DNA from: Sabellastarte sp. h YS-2021
Taxonomy: Eukaryota > Annelida > Polychaeta > Sabellida > Sabellidae
Assembly: GCA_964017235.1 (NCBI GenBank)
Contig: OZ024930.1
Location: forward strand, 26,850,614 to 26,914,613
Length of the DNA stretch: 64,000 nucleotides
Direction: 5' to 3'
Positions 23,912 through 36,010 of this stretch are shown here, one piece after another (within the stretch, counting starts at the first letter, position 1; every line of letters starts with the position of its first letter). A program made the position numbers and the translations under genes. The notes under the pieces were generated by a model that had not been told where the DNA came from, did not search any database, and saw only the letters and a program-made list of their open reading frames with translations.

Positions 23912-24491
23912 CAACTACTATAAATGCTCTGTAGATATTGTCCCTATGGTTGGGCTTGTGGGTATTCTCATATGCTCAGTATTCATTTCACATAAATTTT
24001 TTACTTATTGTAAACTCTGGGGGCGCCTTCCTCCTTGGGCAGTTTAGGGGGGCAGTGGTCTCTCCCTAGTCAAAAACAGATTTATTAAATTTGACCTTGG
24101 CCCAAGAAATTGACTTTTAGCCTTCCCTTCTGCTGGGGTTGAAGGTCACCCCAGAGGTCATAGGCTTAGTTTCATTTTAGTTGTAACTTCATAACAAGTA
24201 TCATGAACTATAATTCAATCATCAACTCTAACTCATTGCATAATATATGGCTGCTTTATCAGTTATTTCATCTTTTAGCAGCCTCACTGTGATTTGCTCA
24301 TATGGCTGCTTTACACCTGCTCAACAGCCTTAGAGTTATATGTAACATTATACATTAGTTAAACTTTTATGTAAACCTTATTAACTTGTAAATAATTTTA
24401 GTATTTAGTATTGTATTTTATTATTAATCATATGCATATTAATAAATTGGTACCCGCATGTGTTTGTCTGCCTTGGGGGGCTTGGGGACTG

Positions 24492-26337
24492 TATGTACAA
24501 AGAGTTTGGCAAATTTCTCACAAATGTTACGGTCAATAAGGCAAACATGGCAGCAGAATGTTTGCTAAAAAGACAATGAAATACTTAAATTAAACTACCC
24601 TATTCTTCACTCTATTAAAAGTCAACTGAGAAATAGACCATGAAATATATGAGATTTAAAGTAAGCTACCAAACGGATTGATGTACTGAAAGTTAGTTGA
24701 AAAAAGACAACTAAAATACTCAGAGCTCAAAGAAAGCTACCCAGTTTTTAACTTCATTGAAGGTCAACTGAAATGGACGATTAACATATGTAAGAGGGAG
24801 TTACCCAATTTTCATTGTATTAAATGTCCACAAAAAATAAGACAATTTAACAAAAATTCTGTCTAGAGCAAAAACTTAAGCATTTGGTAATTATTTTTGG
24901 CCAACTTTTACTTGTCAAGCTTTACACCAAATAAGATATCCTCTCTGTCTGTGAAACTTAAAATGTTTTCTGTACTACATATTTTTATTAAGAAAGAAAA
25001 TTGGTTCTTGTGTATGAAGAAATGTTTACATTCTCTTTAAATGCGGCAAATGGCAGATGTTATATTGTATTGTGTAAGTTTAGCCATTTGCAACATGTCA
25101 AGTATTCTAGACAATAGAAATAACAAATGCCAGAAATAGCTGAAATCAATCGTGTATGCAAGTGTGAACTTTAATCTGAAGAAACATAACAATAAATTTT
25201 CACCAATAGTCACCCTCTTCTTAAGACATATAAGACATTCGAAAAAATACAAGTTTCATGAATAGCTGTCAGGGCACACAATATACATGGAGAAACCCAC
25301 TTAGAGGCCATGTCTCCTGTGAAAGATATTCTTGCCATTTATCTAGTGTTTCATACCTTCTGTGTGACAAGCTACAAATGTAGTCAATTTCTTGCAATGG
25401 ATACAGACAGCCAAATAAATGATTCATGACAGAAGTATTCTTGATAGTCGATTGCTCTCATGTGAGTATATTTTTAATGAAAATAAATCTTCGGAAAAAG
25501 TGTTAGGAATTAAGGCAAAAAACAAGGCCAAAGTATGTTTCTGTGTACATGCAAAAGCTGCAAAGCACAATTTGTGAAGGTCCAGAAACAAAAAAAGAGC
25601 ACTCGAAAACAGACGGTCATGAAAGTAACACCTCCTTGGCACAAGTACAAAAAGTGATCCCTAGAAACGTGAACCTCGGAGAGCTCATGTCTAATACTTG
25701 TTGTTGCTTGTCACATCTGTTCAGTCTCACCCAGCCCAACTATTTACCTCTAATTGTTCACTATAAAATTATGTGTTAAATAAACATGTCAACTTGGGGC
25801 TTGATAAATAATGCCACAGTTCCCGCCAAATTGTGCCTCAGGCTTCACCCCCACTGGGGTTTTAATCCCACTTGAATTTCAGAAGTTGATGTGTTAAAAG
25901 CTTCCCACCTCCCTCCCCTTTCGCTTATTAAACGCATTCAGTGTTAATCCTATCATTGACCCCCAGGCACACATTGGTATACCCAGTTTGTGTGCAAGTG
26001 GGTTTATATACTGTATATATTAACTTTATTGTAGTCTACCAGCTTGTACACTGCATGACTAAGGCACTTGTGGACATTAACAATTTAGATGGAGTGGAAC
26101 TTCCTTTGCAAGTTGTACATTATATATGGTATATGTATGATATATCCTGGCATAAAGTCTTCACCTCTGGTCCTGACCTCTTCCTCTCTGTCCCGGGGGA
26201 AGGGAGGTCTCCGTTTGGATTGAGGTAGGCCTTACTGTGTTTGTGGGCTGGCTGGCCCAGGCTGACCCTGGTGTCCCCCTCTCAATTTTGACCCTTTCAA
26301 CCTGTCTTTGACCTTTCGTCCTTACTTTACCCTTTTG
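24492..26337. other. Intergenic, no gene recognised; right part may be YR-element 3' remnant
   Basis: 24492-25790 is AT-rich with no supportable ORF. From about 26270 the plus strand is rich in TGACC(T/C) and TTTGACC motifs like those at 5291-5447. It leads, through a SINE, to the B-repeat homologue at 26733, so it may be untranslated sequence of a decayed YR retroelement. Confidence 0.35.
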
Positions 26338-26485
26338 TGGTCCTCAGTGGCCTAGTGGTTAGCAAGTTTGGCATCTAATCATAGGCTGTCACCTCTGTGG
26401 GTTCGAGTCCCACAAGTGGCAATTCTGAGGACCTGTCCCAATATGACCCTGGCTGTTGAACGGGACGTAAAACCCCAACTTTGAC
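26338..26485 (+). mobile_element. tRNA-derived SINE, family 2
   Basis: TGGTCCTCAGTGGCCTAGTG carries an A-box-like TGGCCTAGTGG. The B box GGGTTCGAGTCCC lies at about 26399-26411. The tail ends GGGACGTAAAACCCC. A 13-bp target duplication, CTTTACCCTTTTG, lies at 26325-26337 and 26486-26498. Diverged or fragmentary relatives lie at 13676, 14872 and 37470. Confidence 0.9.
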
Positions 26486-26732
26486 CTTTACCCTTTTGAC
26501 CTGATTGTGACCTTTCACCCAATTGTGGCCTATCGAGATCATATCAACTGAGCTTGGTATGCAATTTCACCATTGACTCAGCATTCTGTGTTAATGTAGT
26601 AACTGTATATTCTACATTTGGATCCATCACAGTGTATCTTACCTACTAGCTTCTACGCTGTATGGTTTTATTGTCTGTACTTACTTTTATATTATTAATG
26701 CTACCTATTTACTTTTATCTATGTGTTCTATG

Positions 26733-26890
26733 TTGGGCCTTTTATGTCCTCTCTTTTGTAATTTAACCTACTAATTTTAATGTGTAGAATAGTGTGTGTA
26801 AAATAAAAGGCTTCTCCCAATCACAGTCTCATTTTGTAGCCTATCACAGAACTACTTCATAATCTGACAGTTTGGGCTTTGGTTGGACTG
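26733..26890 (+). repeat. Solo B-type terminal repeat related to element D
   Basis: Aligns over its length with the reverse complement of the 161-bp repeat of element D. Both start with GGGCCTTTT-type sequence, share an ATTTAACCTACTAATTTTAA block and an AATAAAAGGCTTCTCC block, and end in GGGCTTTGGTTGGACTG-like sequence. It is 158 bp with visible divergence, and no coding region is attached. Inference: a solo repeat left by recombination, or a heavily truncated copy. Confidence 0.7.
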
Positions 26891-27499
26891 AAACAACTAC
26901 TATATATTGTAATACTATTACCATCGCACTTTCAAAGGGTAATTTGAGAAAGAAAAAGGAGTATATCATATGTGATAATGCTTTGCTATTGTAATATATA
27001 GGTACATGTACAATATATCTATATTCATATATGTATTGTAAAATATCATTTTTGATATATGTATGTAGAAATAAGCAAAGTAGTTGGAAGGTGTGTCAGT
27101 GCATCATTTAAAAATCCAATTATCAGTAATAAACAATTTTATTGTGGAATCTATTTTGTCAGTTTTCCTGGCTTGCCAAAGTGAGCCTGTTATCAATGAA
27201 TTAGTGATGACTTTGTGGTGACAGATACATGTTTTACCCATTTGTGTGAAGAGTAATTACTGCATGCTTGAAACAAACAAGGACAAAGTACTAAATTGTG
27301 TTTGTGTCTCTTACTCCTTTCCAGATAATAACAGTAATTTCCTTGATCCCTTCACCTAATGGACTTCAACTGAGATGACAGGATAAGGGGTACACAAAAT
27401 GTTTTTTTTATCTAATTGTCAGTTTAGTATGAGAAGCATCAAACTTATCTTGATTATCAAGGTAGTCAATTGATAAATCAAATGATTACTTTCTATCCT

Positions 27500-28083
27500 G
27501 GGCCCATATTCACGAAAGGTCTTAGCCAGGGCTTAGGATTAAAGTTGAGACTTTTGTCTCAAGTTTCTGCCCAAAACCTGCTAAGATTTTTGTCTTAGGC
27601 TTAGTGGTATTCACAAAGAATTTAAGACTGGTCTTAGGCTTAGCCAAGGGCTCAACTTTAAGACTGGTTGGTAGTGGGGTTAAATTTTGTAAAGAGGACT
27701 TAAATATGGCCGCCATAAACTTTTCTCCACTTCAAAATTTGAAATGGCTGTAAATAAAGTATAATTATACAGAACACCTCACTAAAGCAGTCTTTGAATT
27801 TTATATGTGGTAACAAGGTTTTCCATTTCAAAACAGCACTTTTCCTTAGATAAAATGCATTAAATGAAGGATATATGTCACCAATAGTATAGTTTGAATA
27901 GAAAAGAAAGGTCACATGACACAGAAAACCACTGTGGTTATTTGATAATCTTGGACTTAGCTAAGTCACCTTTAGTGAATATGGATTTAAGACAAAACTT
28001 AGCTGAGACAAAAGTCTTAACTTTAAGACTGGATTTAAGCCTAAGACGTGGCTAAGTCTAAGACCTTTCCTGAATACCGGCCC
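27500..28083 (-). mobile_element. Palindromic-ended MITE, copy 2
   Basis: Ends GGGCCCATATTCACGAAAGG and CCTTTCCTGAATACCGGCCC. The interior (ATGGCCGCCATAAACTTTTC, GTCACATGACACAGAAAACC) is the reverse complement of copy 1 at 16378-16934. No transposase. Open frames across it have no domain. Confidence 0.85.
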
Positions 28084-29484
28084 AGGTGTTAATGTGGACC
28101 AGGTGGTAATTCAAGCTAGGGCATATTGTAGAACACAGGAAGTGACCTACCAAATATTAGTGTTTGAAATTAAAGGATGGTAGGTAAGAATACAGTGTCC
28201 AATTACACAAATTGTAGTGTCAATAATTGTTCAATATTTTGAGTTGATTATCATAAAAACAAAAGAATTATATATCTCTCATTCAGACACCACAGAAGAG
28301 GTTTGGCTGGTTAATTCAAGCATTGATTTAATATCATTGAACTGGTAATTTAAATTTGTTCATTTAAGTCCATCAACATCTTGACTATAGATCACTGATT
28401 GCAGATCATGTACTGTTAATGCATTCAAATTTAAAACCAGTATACAAACAACTTCTAAACCCAACAATACGCAAGGTGCAGACACATTTGATTTATCAAT
28501 TTCAAGAGAGAGATAAAAAATAAATTAACAAAAATATAGACCAATTTTATAAAATGTATCTGACAATATAAATTGGGCTCACACATTGCTATTTCAATTG
28601 TAATTTTAAAAGACATTGCCTAGTTGTTTTCCCTGATCCTAAGCCCTCTACATACAAGACCATGTATTTTCATCAAGTTTGTGTTTTGGCTTGTCCATGT
28701 TAACCAGTTTGGCATTTTCTTTCATAGAAGCGTATATAAGTAAAATACTAAATCACACAAAAATAAAGACAGATTTGGGAAGCTGCAGAAAACCTTTTAA
28801 TAATCTTGTTTTTTTATCTTTTAACAGGTAAGGGATTGTGTTTAAAAAACAGCCCTTCTGATCTTCTGGAACAAACCTCTTTGGATACCAGTGGGAATTC
28901 ACTTTGGATGGAACTGTACATTGAGGATTACTGAAGTGCCTTTATTACTACTAATTCAATATTGACATCCTCTGACAAACAAATAACTTACATACTGTTA
29001 TGATGTTTTGCTTCATCAGCAGAGGCAACCCACAGCGACTGTTTTGAAGCAAAGGACAGACTGAAAACATATAAAGTGATTTAAATCAACAATTCTACAC
29101 AGTGCTGTTGGATCTCAGTGTGTAGGTTGTAGGTCTGCGGATAGTAATGCAGTTCAAAGACAAATGTTTAATCAAACAAATGGACTCTTGTGAAGTGAAA
29201 TGAAACTTGTTTCTAACAAAATCCCGTCTGCAATACTGAAGTAAAATTTGTGGATTAGCAGAATTAAGGTTGTTTTCTAACATGCAACTTGTAGATTGTC
29301 ACAATCAACATTTATTTTTAGAATACAACTTGTGGGTTATCACAATGAACATAGTTTTTTCACACAACAATTTGTGGATTTTAACAATTAACGTTGGTAG
29401 CACACATGAAAATGGTATTTTTTACAATTTACACAATGCTGCTGTTGACATAAATTAAAAAAATATTTATTTGTTTCTCTGCAG
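28084..29484 (+). other. Upstream region of the GPCR gene, no coding sequence recognised
   Basis: Holds a possible 3' splice site TTTTTTATCTTTTAACAG near 28811-28828 and a strong one at 29466-29484. Both could bound 5'UTR exons of the receptor gene. No TATA-type promoter can be assigned with confidence. Confidence 0.4.
29466..29484 (+). other. 3' splice site before the GPCR coding exon
   Basis: TTTATTTGTTTCTCTGCAG: a pyrimidine tract ending in GCAG, AG at 29483-29484, 82 bases before the receptor ATG. Implies that the coding exon starts at 29485 and that the 5'UTR contains at least one intron. Confidence 0.65.
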
Positions 29485-29566
29485 ACACGAAATTGTTTGA
29501 AATGGACCTGCTAATATAGATACAAACAACACATCAAAGGGTAATGTCCACAATAGTGTGAGAGCA

Positions 29567-30859
29567 ATGGATTCAAATGGAGTACTAAAAGGCTATGGTG
29601 ACATGAATGTCTACCCCACCCATGAGATCTTTAATGTGTCTGTAGCCGTCAGTAATGTGACAGAATTAGTCCCTGAGGGGGCCCCAGGGCAGGAAAAGAG
29701 ACCCCTCCTGTGGTATTTACACCTTTATTTGACCCCCGCCATTATTGCTGTCGGATTAGCAGGGAATGGATTAAGTTTCATTGTTTGCGTTAAAACTCGT
29801 CTACGGCACTTATCTTCATCAGTCTACTTAGCAGCCCTTTGTGTCTCAGATTCGCTCTTTCTTATCCAACTATGTGCCTACTGGCTGATTTACGTGCGAG
29901 TCTTCATATTCCACATGGAAGGCCTTTGTCAGACTTTTGTTTACATCAGCTATGTCAGCAGTTTTCTCAGCGTGTGGTTTGTTGTGGCATTCACACTCGA
30001 GCGATATATCGTATGCATTTACCCACTACGCAAGCAGTTAGTGTGTCGGGTCTCTCGGGCACGTATCATTGTAATATGTCTGACTATTACTGCCCTGGTG
30101 ATGTATAATTTTGGTGCCTGGACATCAGGCACAGTTGAACAGCCCAGTGGGCATTTGATGTGCATCCCGCTGGTGAAGTATCGCTCAATCATTTCCGTAC
30201 TCAATAATATTGACACCTTTATCACACTACTCGTCCCTTCTGTGTTGATTATCTTCATGAATCTGCGGATAGTGTTCAACCTTTCTCAACTAGGATCTGT
30301 ACGCGTCAAACTCCTTGGCCCACAAACTACAGAGCAAGTCAACAACAAAATGCTATCCAGAGCACCGAGCCAGCTTAGCCATAATTCCATTGCCAATTCC
30401 CACCTGCACCAAAGGTCAGTTATACAGAAATCTCAAGTAAAAATCACCAAGATGCTAGTGAGTGTGTCTAGCATATTTATCATTCTCAATCTACCTAGTC
30501 ATGTGATCAGAGTTTATATCACCCTGGTGGATCTCTTTTCTGAAGGAACATACGACCCCCCTCAGAACGTGGTACAGTGGCAGCAGGGGTTTTACTTCAT
30601 GTACTACACTAACTTTGCTGTGAATTTTTTCCTCTATTCTTTGTGTGGCCAGAATTTCCGACATGCTGTTTTGTCCCTCTTTCTGAAAGTCAAGTCACGG
30701 GTGAAACGAATAAACACAACAATCTATGGATCGCGGATGTCCAGAAATACAACCATGGAGATGTCTTCAGTGAGTCACAGTGGAAATAATTCTCCACTGG
30801 AAGCAAATAAAACCCTACAGACTTCTTTAACTGTCAAACTGTCTACTGGCTCAAAATGA
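29567..30859 (+). CDS. Rhodopsin-class neuropeptide-like GPCR (orphan), single coding exon
   Basis: 430 residues from ATG 29567 (context GAGCAATGG; an open GTG three codons upstream is not used in animals). Seven membrane spans are visible, for a plasma-membrane receptor. TM1 has LAGNGLS (Asn67). TM2 has LCVSDSLF (Asp95). Cys121 before TM3 can pair with Cys199 in the second extracellular loop. TM3 ends ERY (145-147). TM5 has Pro224, TM6 NLP (308-310), and TM7 carries NFFLY (353-357) in place of NPxxY. N-glycosylation sites are at Asn23 and Asn30. A long Ser/Gln-rich third intracellular loop (about 240-292) and a Ser/Thr-rich tail are typical phosphorylation regions. The ERY plus NFFLY combination is seen in lophotrochozoan peptide receptors of the FMRFamide/TRH/ghrelin-receptor-like group (family knowledge); the ligand cannot be assigned. 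The ORF is intact, unlike all neighbours, so it is a genuine host gene. Confidence 0.9.
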   Translation: MDSNGVLKGYGDMNVYPTHEIFNVSVAVSNVTELVPEGAPGQEKRPLLWYLHLYLTPAIIAVGLAGNGLSFIVCVKTRLRHLSSSVYLAALCVSDSLFLIQLCAYWLIYVRVFIFHMEGLCQTFVYISYVSSFLSVWFVVAFTLERYIVCIYPLRKQLVCRVSRARIIVICLTITALVMYNFGAWTSGTVEQPSGHLMCIPLVKYRSIISVLNNIDTFITLLVPSVLIIFMNLRIVFNLSQLGSVRVKLLGPQTTEQVNNKMLSRAPSQLSHNSIANSHLHQRSVIQKSQVKITKMLVSVSSIFIILNLPSHVIRVYITLVDLFSEGTYDPPQNVVQWQQGFYFMYYTNFAVNFFLYSLCGQNFRHAVLSLFLKVKSRVKRINTTIYGSRMSRNTTMEMSSVSHSGNNSPLEANKTLQTSLTVKLSTGSK

Positions 30860-33489
30860 TTCCAAAATTCACTGGCTCAAAATTCCAATTAGCTTATGAA
30901 TTTAACAAAATAAACAATTTTATTTCTCCTATAGCCAGGTTTTTCTTTAGAGATTAAGACAAATTCAATGCTTCATTTGAAATACATAGTATCCGAGCAC
31001 ATTGGATAAACTATCTAAAACTAATGTGTAGTGAAAGTGTTCTCTTTCACAGTTTGCTAATTCTAACCTTACACATGTTGGTCTCCCCGAGTGTTAAAAC
31101 ATTATCTAGGATATATTGCAAAATTGAAAAAAATGAAATAAGACCCTTCAAAAAACAACACCTAAAGTTACCACTAAAATTAAAAGAATAAAAGAAGGGA
31201 TTACTAGCTCAAGCTGTCGCCCTGATATATAATTTGCGGTGTTACTTTATCTTTCAAGACTCTGTTTGCCTAGGACTCATCAGTAATCTGATCCCCTGAG
31301 GTACACAAAATGGCTATGACAGGCTCCAGCAAGAGGGCATGCCTAGGACATGTTATGTGTTATTTTGGGAAGACTAAAACCCCTTGTACACTTTCAAATT
31401 TGACATGATCTAAACGTTATATGAGTTGGTTTCAATAAGGACTGTGAAAGATTGAAGTTATCTTTTTTTTACAAATATTTCAAGATTAAGTGTTTGAAGT
31501 ATGGAATATTATTCTGGTGATATGACATATGTTAGAGTCTTGGTGGTGTGTATTTTTATGTTGTCCTTATTATTGGTAAAACAGGATTTCACATTTGTTG
31601 TGCTTTGCTATTTACTTTTCTAAAATGTTATAATGCATATTGTCAATAGTATAATAAATTGCAGAGACCTGTGAATATTACTGCAGTTGGCCTGAAAATT
31701 TGCTGTTGAGTTTTTGTTTTATTATTTTCATTGGCAGGATACATATGTCAGGCTTTTTACATAAGCAATAAAACAATAAAAACTCTATTATCTGACTTCA
31801 CATACACTTTCTAAAAGTTTTTTATTACTACTATATTTTTAAATAAAATGCTTAGTTTATATTATGGACTGTTTACAAAAAATCTTACTGTCCTACTATG
31901 GACGGGTAAAATGTGTTATATATTTGAAATGGTTAGGCCTCACATAGATGAATGGTTTGTACATGCTGTTGCTGTTTAATTGTGATTTATCGGGTCCAGT
32001 CGTATACTAAATTTAGTAAAACTGAGGAAACTATCTGTTGCTAATATTTAAAATGTGTCATATAGGAACTCACTACTAATTACAAACTTGCCAAAGCTAT
32101 TTCAGGATCAGAAACATTTTACAGAAACATATCCGATTTTAAAATGTGCAAATTGGTTATTAAAAACAGAAATGAAAAAAAAAATTGCTTAGTCGATTGG
32201 CAATAGACACCATGTTTTTCCTGTACATTACTTTACTAAAACTGCCATTTTAGGTGGGCATGTCACAGTGAGATGCCTTCTGTGTCACTTGACAGCGACC
32301 TTAAACTTCTGGGTGTTATTGGCTTTCTAATTTTTCCTCATGGGCTTAAATTTGTATAAGCTTTTCACCCCTTTATGAATCTTAACTAACATATATAATA
32401 AAAATGCCAAATATGTGTTTTACTGTGTGTTGATTGTGTGGATATATTGGATTAATGTGGAGCTAACAGTACCCACTTTTTATAATGCGACCTTTGTCAT
32501 CTGTATATGACCTTGCCTCGCATGCACGGGTTTGGATCATAACCTCTTAGGGGTACATTGGTAACATTGCTGGTTCAGGCTTTACATATGCTCTGTCATA
32601 TGACCTGATAGCTCTATCCGACCTTATATTGAGGTTCTAGCTCGAATCTGGCAACTGAGTTTCCTTTTAGAGAACTTTTTGAGAGGCAGTTCCTGAGTAG
32701 TAATGTCTGAGTATATGTAAAGGAGGTGCCTTTGGTCAGCACACCAATCAAAGTAAAACTTCCAATGTTGCATTTTTGTATCAGTGATTCTGATTGGCTG
32801 CGGATTCTTTGTTTTCTAGCATTCAATCTAACTTTTAAAATCACAATTAATGTAGATTTTTCCAAATACAATTTTTGGATTATTAAATTTACCATTGTTT
32901 TCTCACATTTTCTCACCAATGCTTCTTAACTTTCTTTTTGTGCCAGTTAATGGTGCTTGCTGAATTTCTGAGTCAAGCGGTAAGTGAAAGAGTTAATGTA
33001 TTGTCACTATATATGTCAACACTTGACAAATGTTTTGCATTCTTTGAGTTCTTTATTTATTTTTACTTTTCAATTTGTTTTCTTTAAATTGCTCATTGGT
33101 AATGTGGCTTCATAGATCACAACATATTACTGTTTCATTTGTTTGTGTTCATGAATAAAGTGCTTTTTGCGTAAATATAAATGGCTTTTTTCTTTTCCTC
33201 CTGTAATTTATTCTTTTCCTGAACGATGAATGCAATTCAAGGGTTAAAATTCATTGCCTAAAAGGTAAGAAGGGGAGTACAGGTTTTATTATAATTATTA
33301 TAATTGGATTCCTAATAAGAAAAGAGACCAAAATTCATAGAAATACTCAATAATTATTATTTTTAAATGGCTTGTTATATATGGAAAATATAGACAGTGT
33401 GGTACTTCCTATTTGTAGCTTAAAAAATATTGTTTTTCCTTTCCAATAATTTAGTTTTATTGATTAAGAATAACCTTTGGTTAATATTC
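30860..33489 (+). other. GPCR 3'UTR and intergenic
   Basis: Candidate poly(A) signals: AATAAA at 31652 and 31767, ATTAAA-like variants, and AATAAA near 33155. The gene probably ends before about 31800. No other gene was recognised. Confidence 0.45.
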
Positions 33490-33887
33490 ATGTCTTATCA
33501 AAGTATGATGACTGACATATACCAGATTCAAATTTAATAAAATATGTTTAATCAATGGTTAATTCATATTGTATTATAATGACTGGTATATTAAAGTTAC
33601 CACTTTTTAAAATATCATCTTGTGATTTAAAAAAAAAAAAATCGTTAAAGTATAATGACTAGTACATACCAGCTGCCAATTTTGTTGAGTAACATTACCC
33701 CAGATCCATTCAAAATGGCTTATTAAAGGATCATTTTATGTAATTAAACAATGGCTAAGTCAAAATGTCACTATCGGTGATATATATACCAGATGCTGAT
33801 TTTGTGAAAGGCGACCAATCATTGATTCATTCAAATTACTTTCTCATAGCATAATGACTGATATTTATCAGTTGCCAATTTTATTGA
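33490..33887 (+). repeat. Degenerate tandem repeat
   Basis: The motif (A)GTATAATGACT-(A/G)(G/T)-(A)TAT..CCAG..GCCAATTTT recurs near 33503, 33577, 33648, 33781 and 33851, with TTGATTCATTC-type blocks between. The units are strongly diverged. No coding content. Confidence 0.45.
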
Positions 33888-33951
33888 ATTTTATTAAAAG
33901 TGTTTTATGACAGCAAATTACGCGTTTTTGGGAGTTTACAATTTTATTACA
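33888..33951 (+). repeat. 64-bp direct repeat, left copy
   Basis: Matches 36619-36682 with three mismatches by eye (shared core GCGTTTTTGGGAGTTTACAA). The pair brackets 2.67 kb containing the minus-strand LINE. Confidence 0.9.
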
Positions 33952-34149
33952 CATTACCAAGGTAAACATCAAACACAAATGACCCTAAGGTCAAATGCAA
34001 GCATCATTAGAAGAAACAATAACGAGCCTAACGTCCAATGTTCTAAGCACTATCCACTTGTAGTCGGGCTCAGCTCACCCCAGCCCCATGCACCTGAAAC
34101 TACAGATCAAATTTTGGGGGAGGGAACTAAGGGTGGGTGAAATTTTTGA

Positions 34150-36010
34150 ATGAACACTGCCAGGCTTCCAATTCAATATGCTTTGCAGGCGCAATATCTT
34201 CCCCACTAAGGGAACTCAGTGCACTAGTTAACAAAAATCATTTCTTATAAGGAGAGTCGAGGGGCGTTCAAGGTCAGTGTACCAGGTTTGTGGGTGGGAC
34301 CGAGAGGGAAGGAGACTAAGTTGGGAAGCTAGAGTTGAAAAGGTGGGTTTTGAGGTGTTTCCTGAAAGATGCGACAGAGGGACTGTTTCTTATTTGGAAG
34401 GGGAGAGAGTTCTAAAGAACTGGGGCATAGTGACTAAAAGAATTTGAGAAGTGTTTAATTGATTTATGAACTCTACGGTCAAAAGTGGGGGTATGAAGGA
34501 ACTTGAGTTTAGGGGTACTTTGTCTAGTATTTCTAAAGGAGGTGTAGGGGTGGATTAGTTCTCTTAGGTAAACAGGCTGACCTTGGTTGAGGATTTTGTA
34601 TGTAATGAGGCCTATTTTGAATTGTACCCTATACCTAACTGTAAGCCAATGGAGTTTTTTCAGTTGAGGGGTGATGTGAGAAAATTTTGAGGAACGGGTG
34701 ACAACCCTGCAGAGTGAGTTTTGCACTAGTTGCAATCTTCTTAGCTCAAAGTCTGTGAGTGATAGAAACAGGGAATTGCAGTAGTCCAATCTGCTGCTGA
34801 CCAAGGCATTGGCTAAAAGAACTGATGTTTTAAGGTCTAGAAGGGGGCGTATTCTGTAGAGGTCTCTTGCATGAGCTCTAGTGGACTTTATGTCCTGTGA
34901 CACATGGTCGGAGAAAGTGAAATTGGAGTCAAACACCACTCCGAGGTTCTTGACACTTTGTGCTGGTGAAACCTGATTACCAAGAATATTGATTGGAAAG
35001 TGAGGAAGGAGTTGTTTACGGTTGTTTTTCGAACCTATCAAAATGAACTCGGTTTTATCAGGGTTGAGTTTTAATTTATTTGTGAACATGAAGTTTTGGA
35101 TGTCGTTTAGGCAATTTTTTAGTTTTTGTACAGAGTGAGAAAAATTTGCTGGAGAGAGTGAAATGTATAGCTGAGTGTCATCGGCGTAGAAATGGTAATT
35201 GATGCTACTGTGAGATTGAATGATGGAGCTGATTGGGTTGGTGTAAAGGGAAAAAAGAATTGGACCAAGGATGGAGCCCTGGGGACCCCATGCTGAAGGG
35301 CAGCAGGATTTGAGAGTGTGCTGCGTACCTTGACCGAGTGTGTCCTTCCCGACAGGTATGATTTGAATCAGCCGAGTGCCAGTTCACTGATTCCATAGTA
35401 ACCATTAAGTCTGTCCAGGAGTATAGTGTGATCAATGGTATCGAAAGCGGCGGAGAGATCTAGAAGGGTGAGGGCTGTAACAGACCCTTTGGCCATATTG
35501 AGAAGAATATCATTATGAATGTTAAGGAGGGCACTTTCAGTAGGATGGTGTTTTCTATAAGCTGACTGGAAGGCAGTCATCAGGCCAGCTTCATCAAGGT
35601 GAGTTTGTAGCTGGGCTGCTACTACCCTTTCAAGTATCTTTGAAATAAAGTTTAGATTGGAAACAGGCCTGTAATTTTTGAAAACTTCCTTGTCTAAGGA
35701 TGATTTTTTGAGAATTGGGGTAACATGGGCCTGCTTAAAGAAATTAGGACACATACCTTGTGCTAGAGAGGCGTTGATTATTGAGGTGATGGGGGTAATA
35801 AGAATATCCAGGAATTCAAGAACAAGAAAAGTGGGCCAAGGGTCAAGGGAACATGATTTAGTGGGAGAGTCTTGAATGATTTTGGTGACCTGCTCTTCAG
35901 TTACAGCAGAGAAAGAGGCGAATGTGGGTGGAGGAGAGTCTGGGGTGATGTGTCGGAAATTGAGTGAGGTAGAGAAAATTGAGTGTATTCATGGTTGAGT
36001 GATTCTATAA
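34150..36010 (-). mobile_element. 5'-truncated CR1/L2-like LINE
   Basis: Minus-strand non-LTR element with RT and C-terminal domains and no endonuclease domain. Both limits are approximate. The 5' truncation falls near 36010 and the 3'UTR runs below 34316. No poly(A) tail or short target duplication was seen. Confidence 0.7.
34316..35980 (-). pseudogene. CR1/L2-like reverse transcriptase, disrupted
   Basis: In order on the minus strand: EEQVTKIIQDSPTKS and DPWPTFL, then NYRPVSNLNFISKILERVV, AFQSAYRKHHPTESALL, LLDLSAAFDTIDH (palm motif A), [15 protein letters not shown] and [13 protein letters not shown], and catalytic YADD at 35177-35188. The C-terminal [26 protein letters not shown] and LKKLHW blocks follow, and the frame ends at 34316. 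Breaks: a Trp codon changed to TGA near 35368, a frameshift in the CCCCAGGG run near 35275, and a Trp-to-TAG change at 34412-34414. Open reading beyond 35755 shows that the RT extends upstream without a start codon, as expected of a truncated copy. Confidence 0.85.

Larger units (their letters stand above)
18821..24491 (+). mobile_element. Element A: broken DIRS/Ngaro-type retrotransposon
   Basis: Gag, RT-RNase H and tyrosine recombinase regions follow in order on the plus strand. The left limit given is the gag ATG; the real 5' end is further left and was not found. The right limit is taken at CTTGGGGACTG (24481-24491), after an AATAAA signal at 24441, because elements C and D end in a similar ACTG. 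No split direct repeats were found for this copy. It carries several frameshifts, two stops in ORF2, a SINE in gag and a 159-bp internal copy, so it is long inactive. Confidence 0.8.

Noticed and set aside
26338..26410. Possible tRNA gene
   Set aside because: A- and B-box-like sequences are present, but no cloverleaf could be paired confidently, and it is the head of a SINE with tail and target duplication.
35205..35435. ORF with a tryptophan- and histidine-rich product
   Set aside because: Wrong-frame shadow of the disrupted LINE reverse transcriptase. The real frame there reads [11 protein letters not shown].
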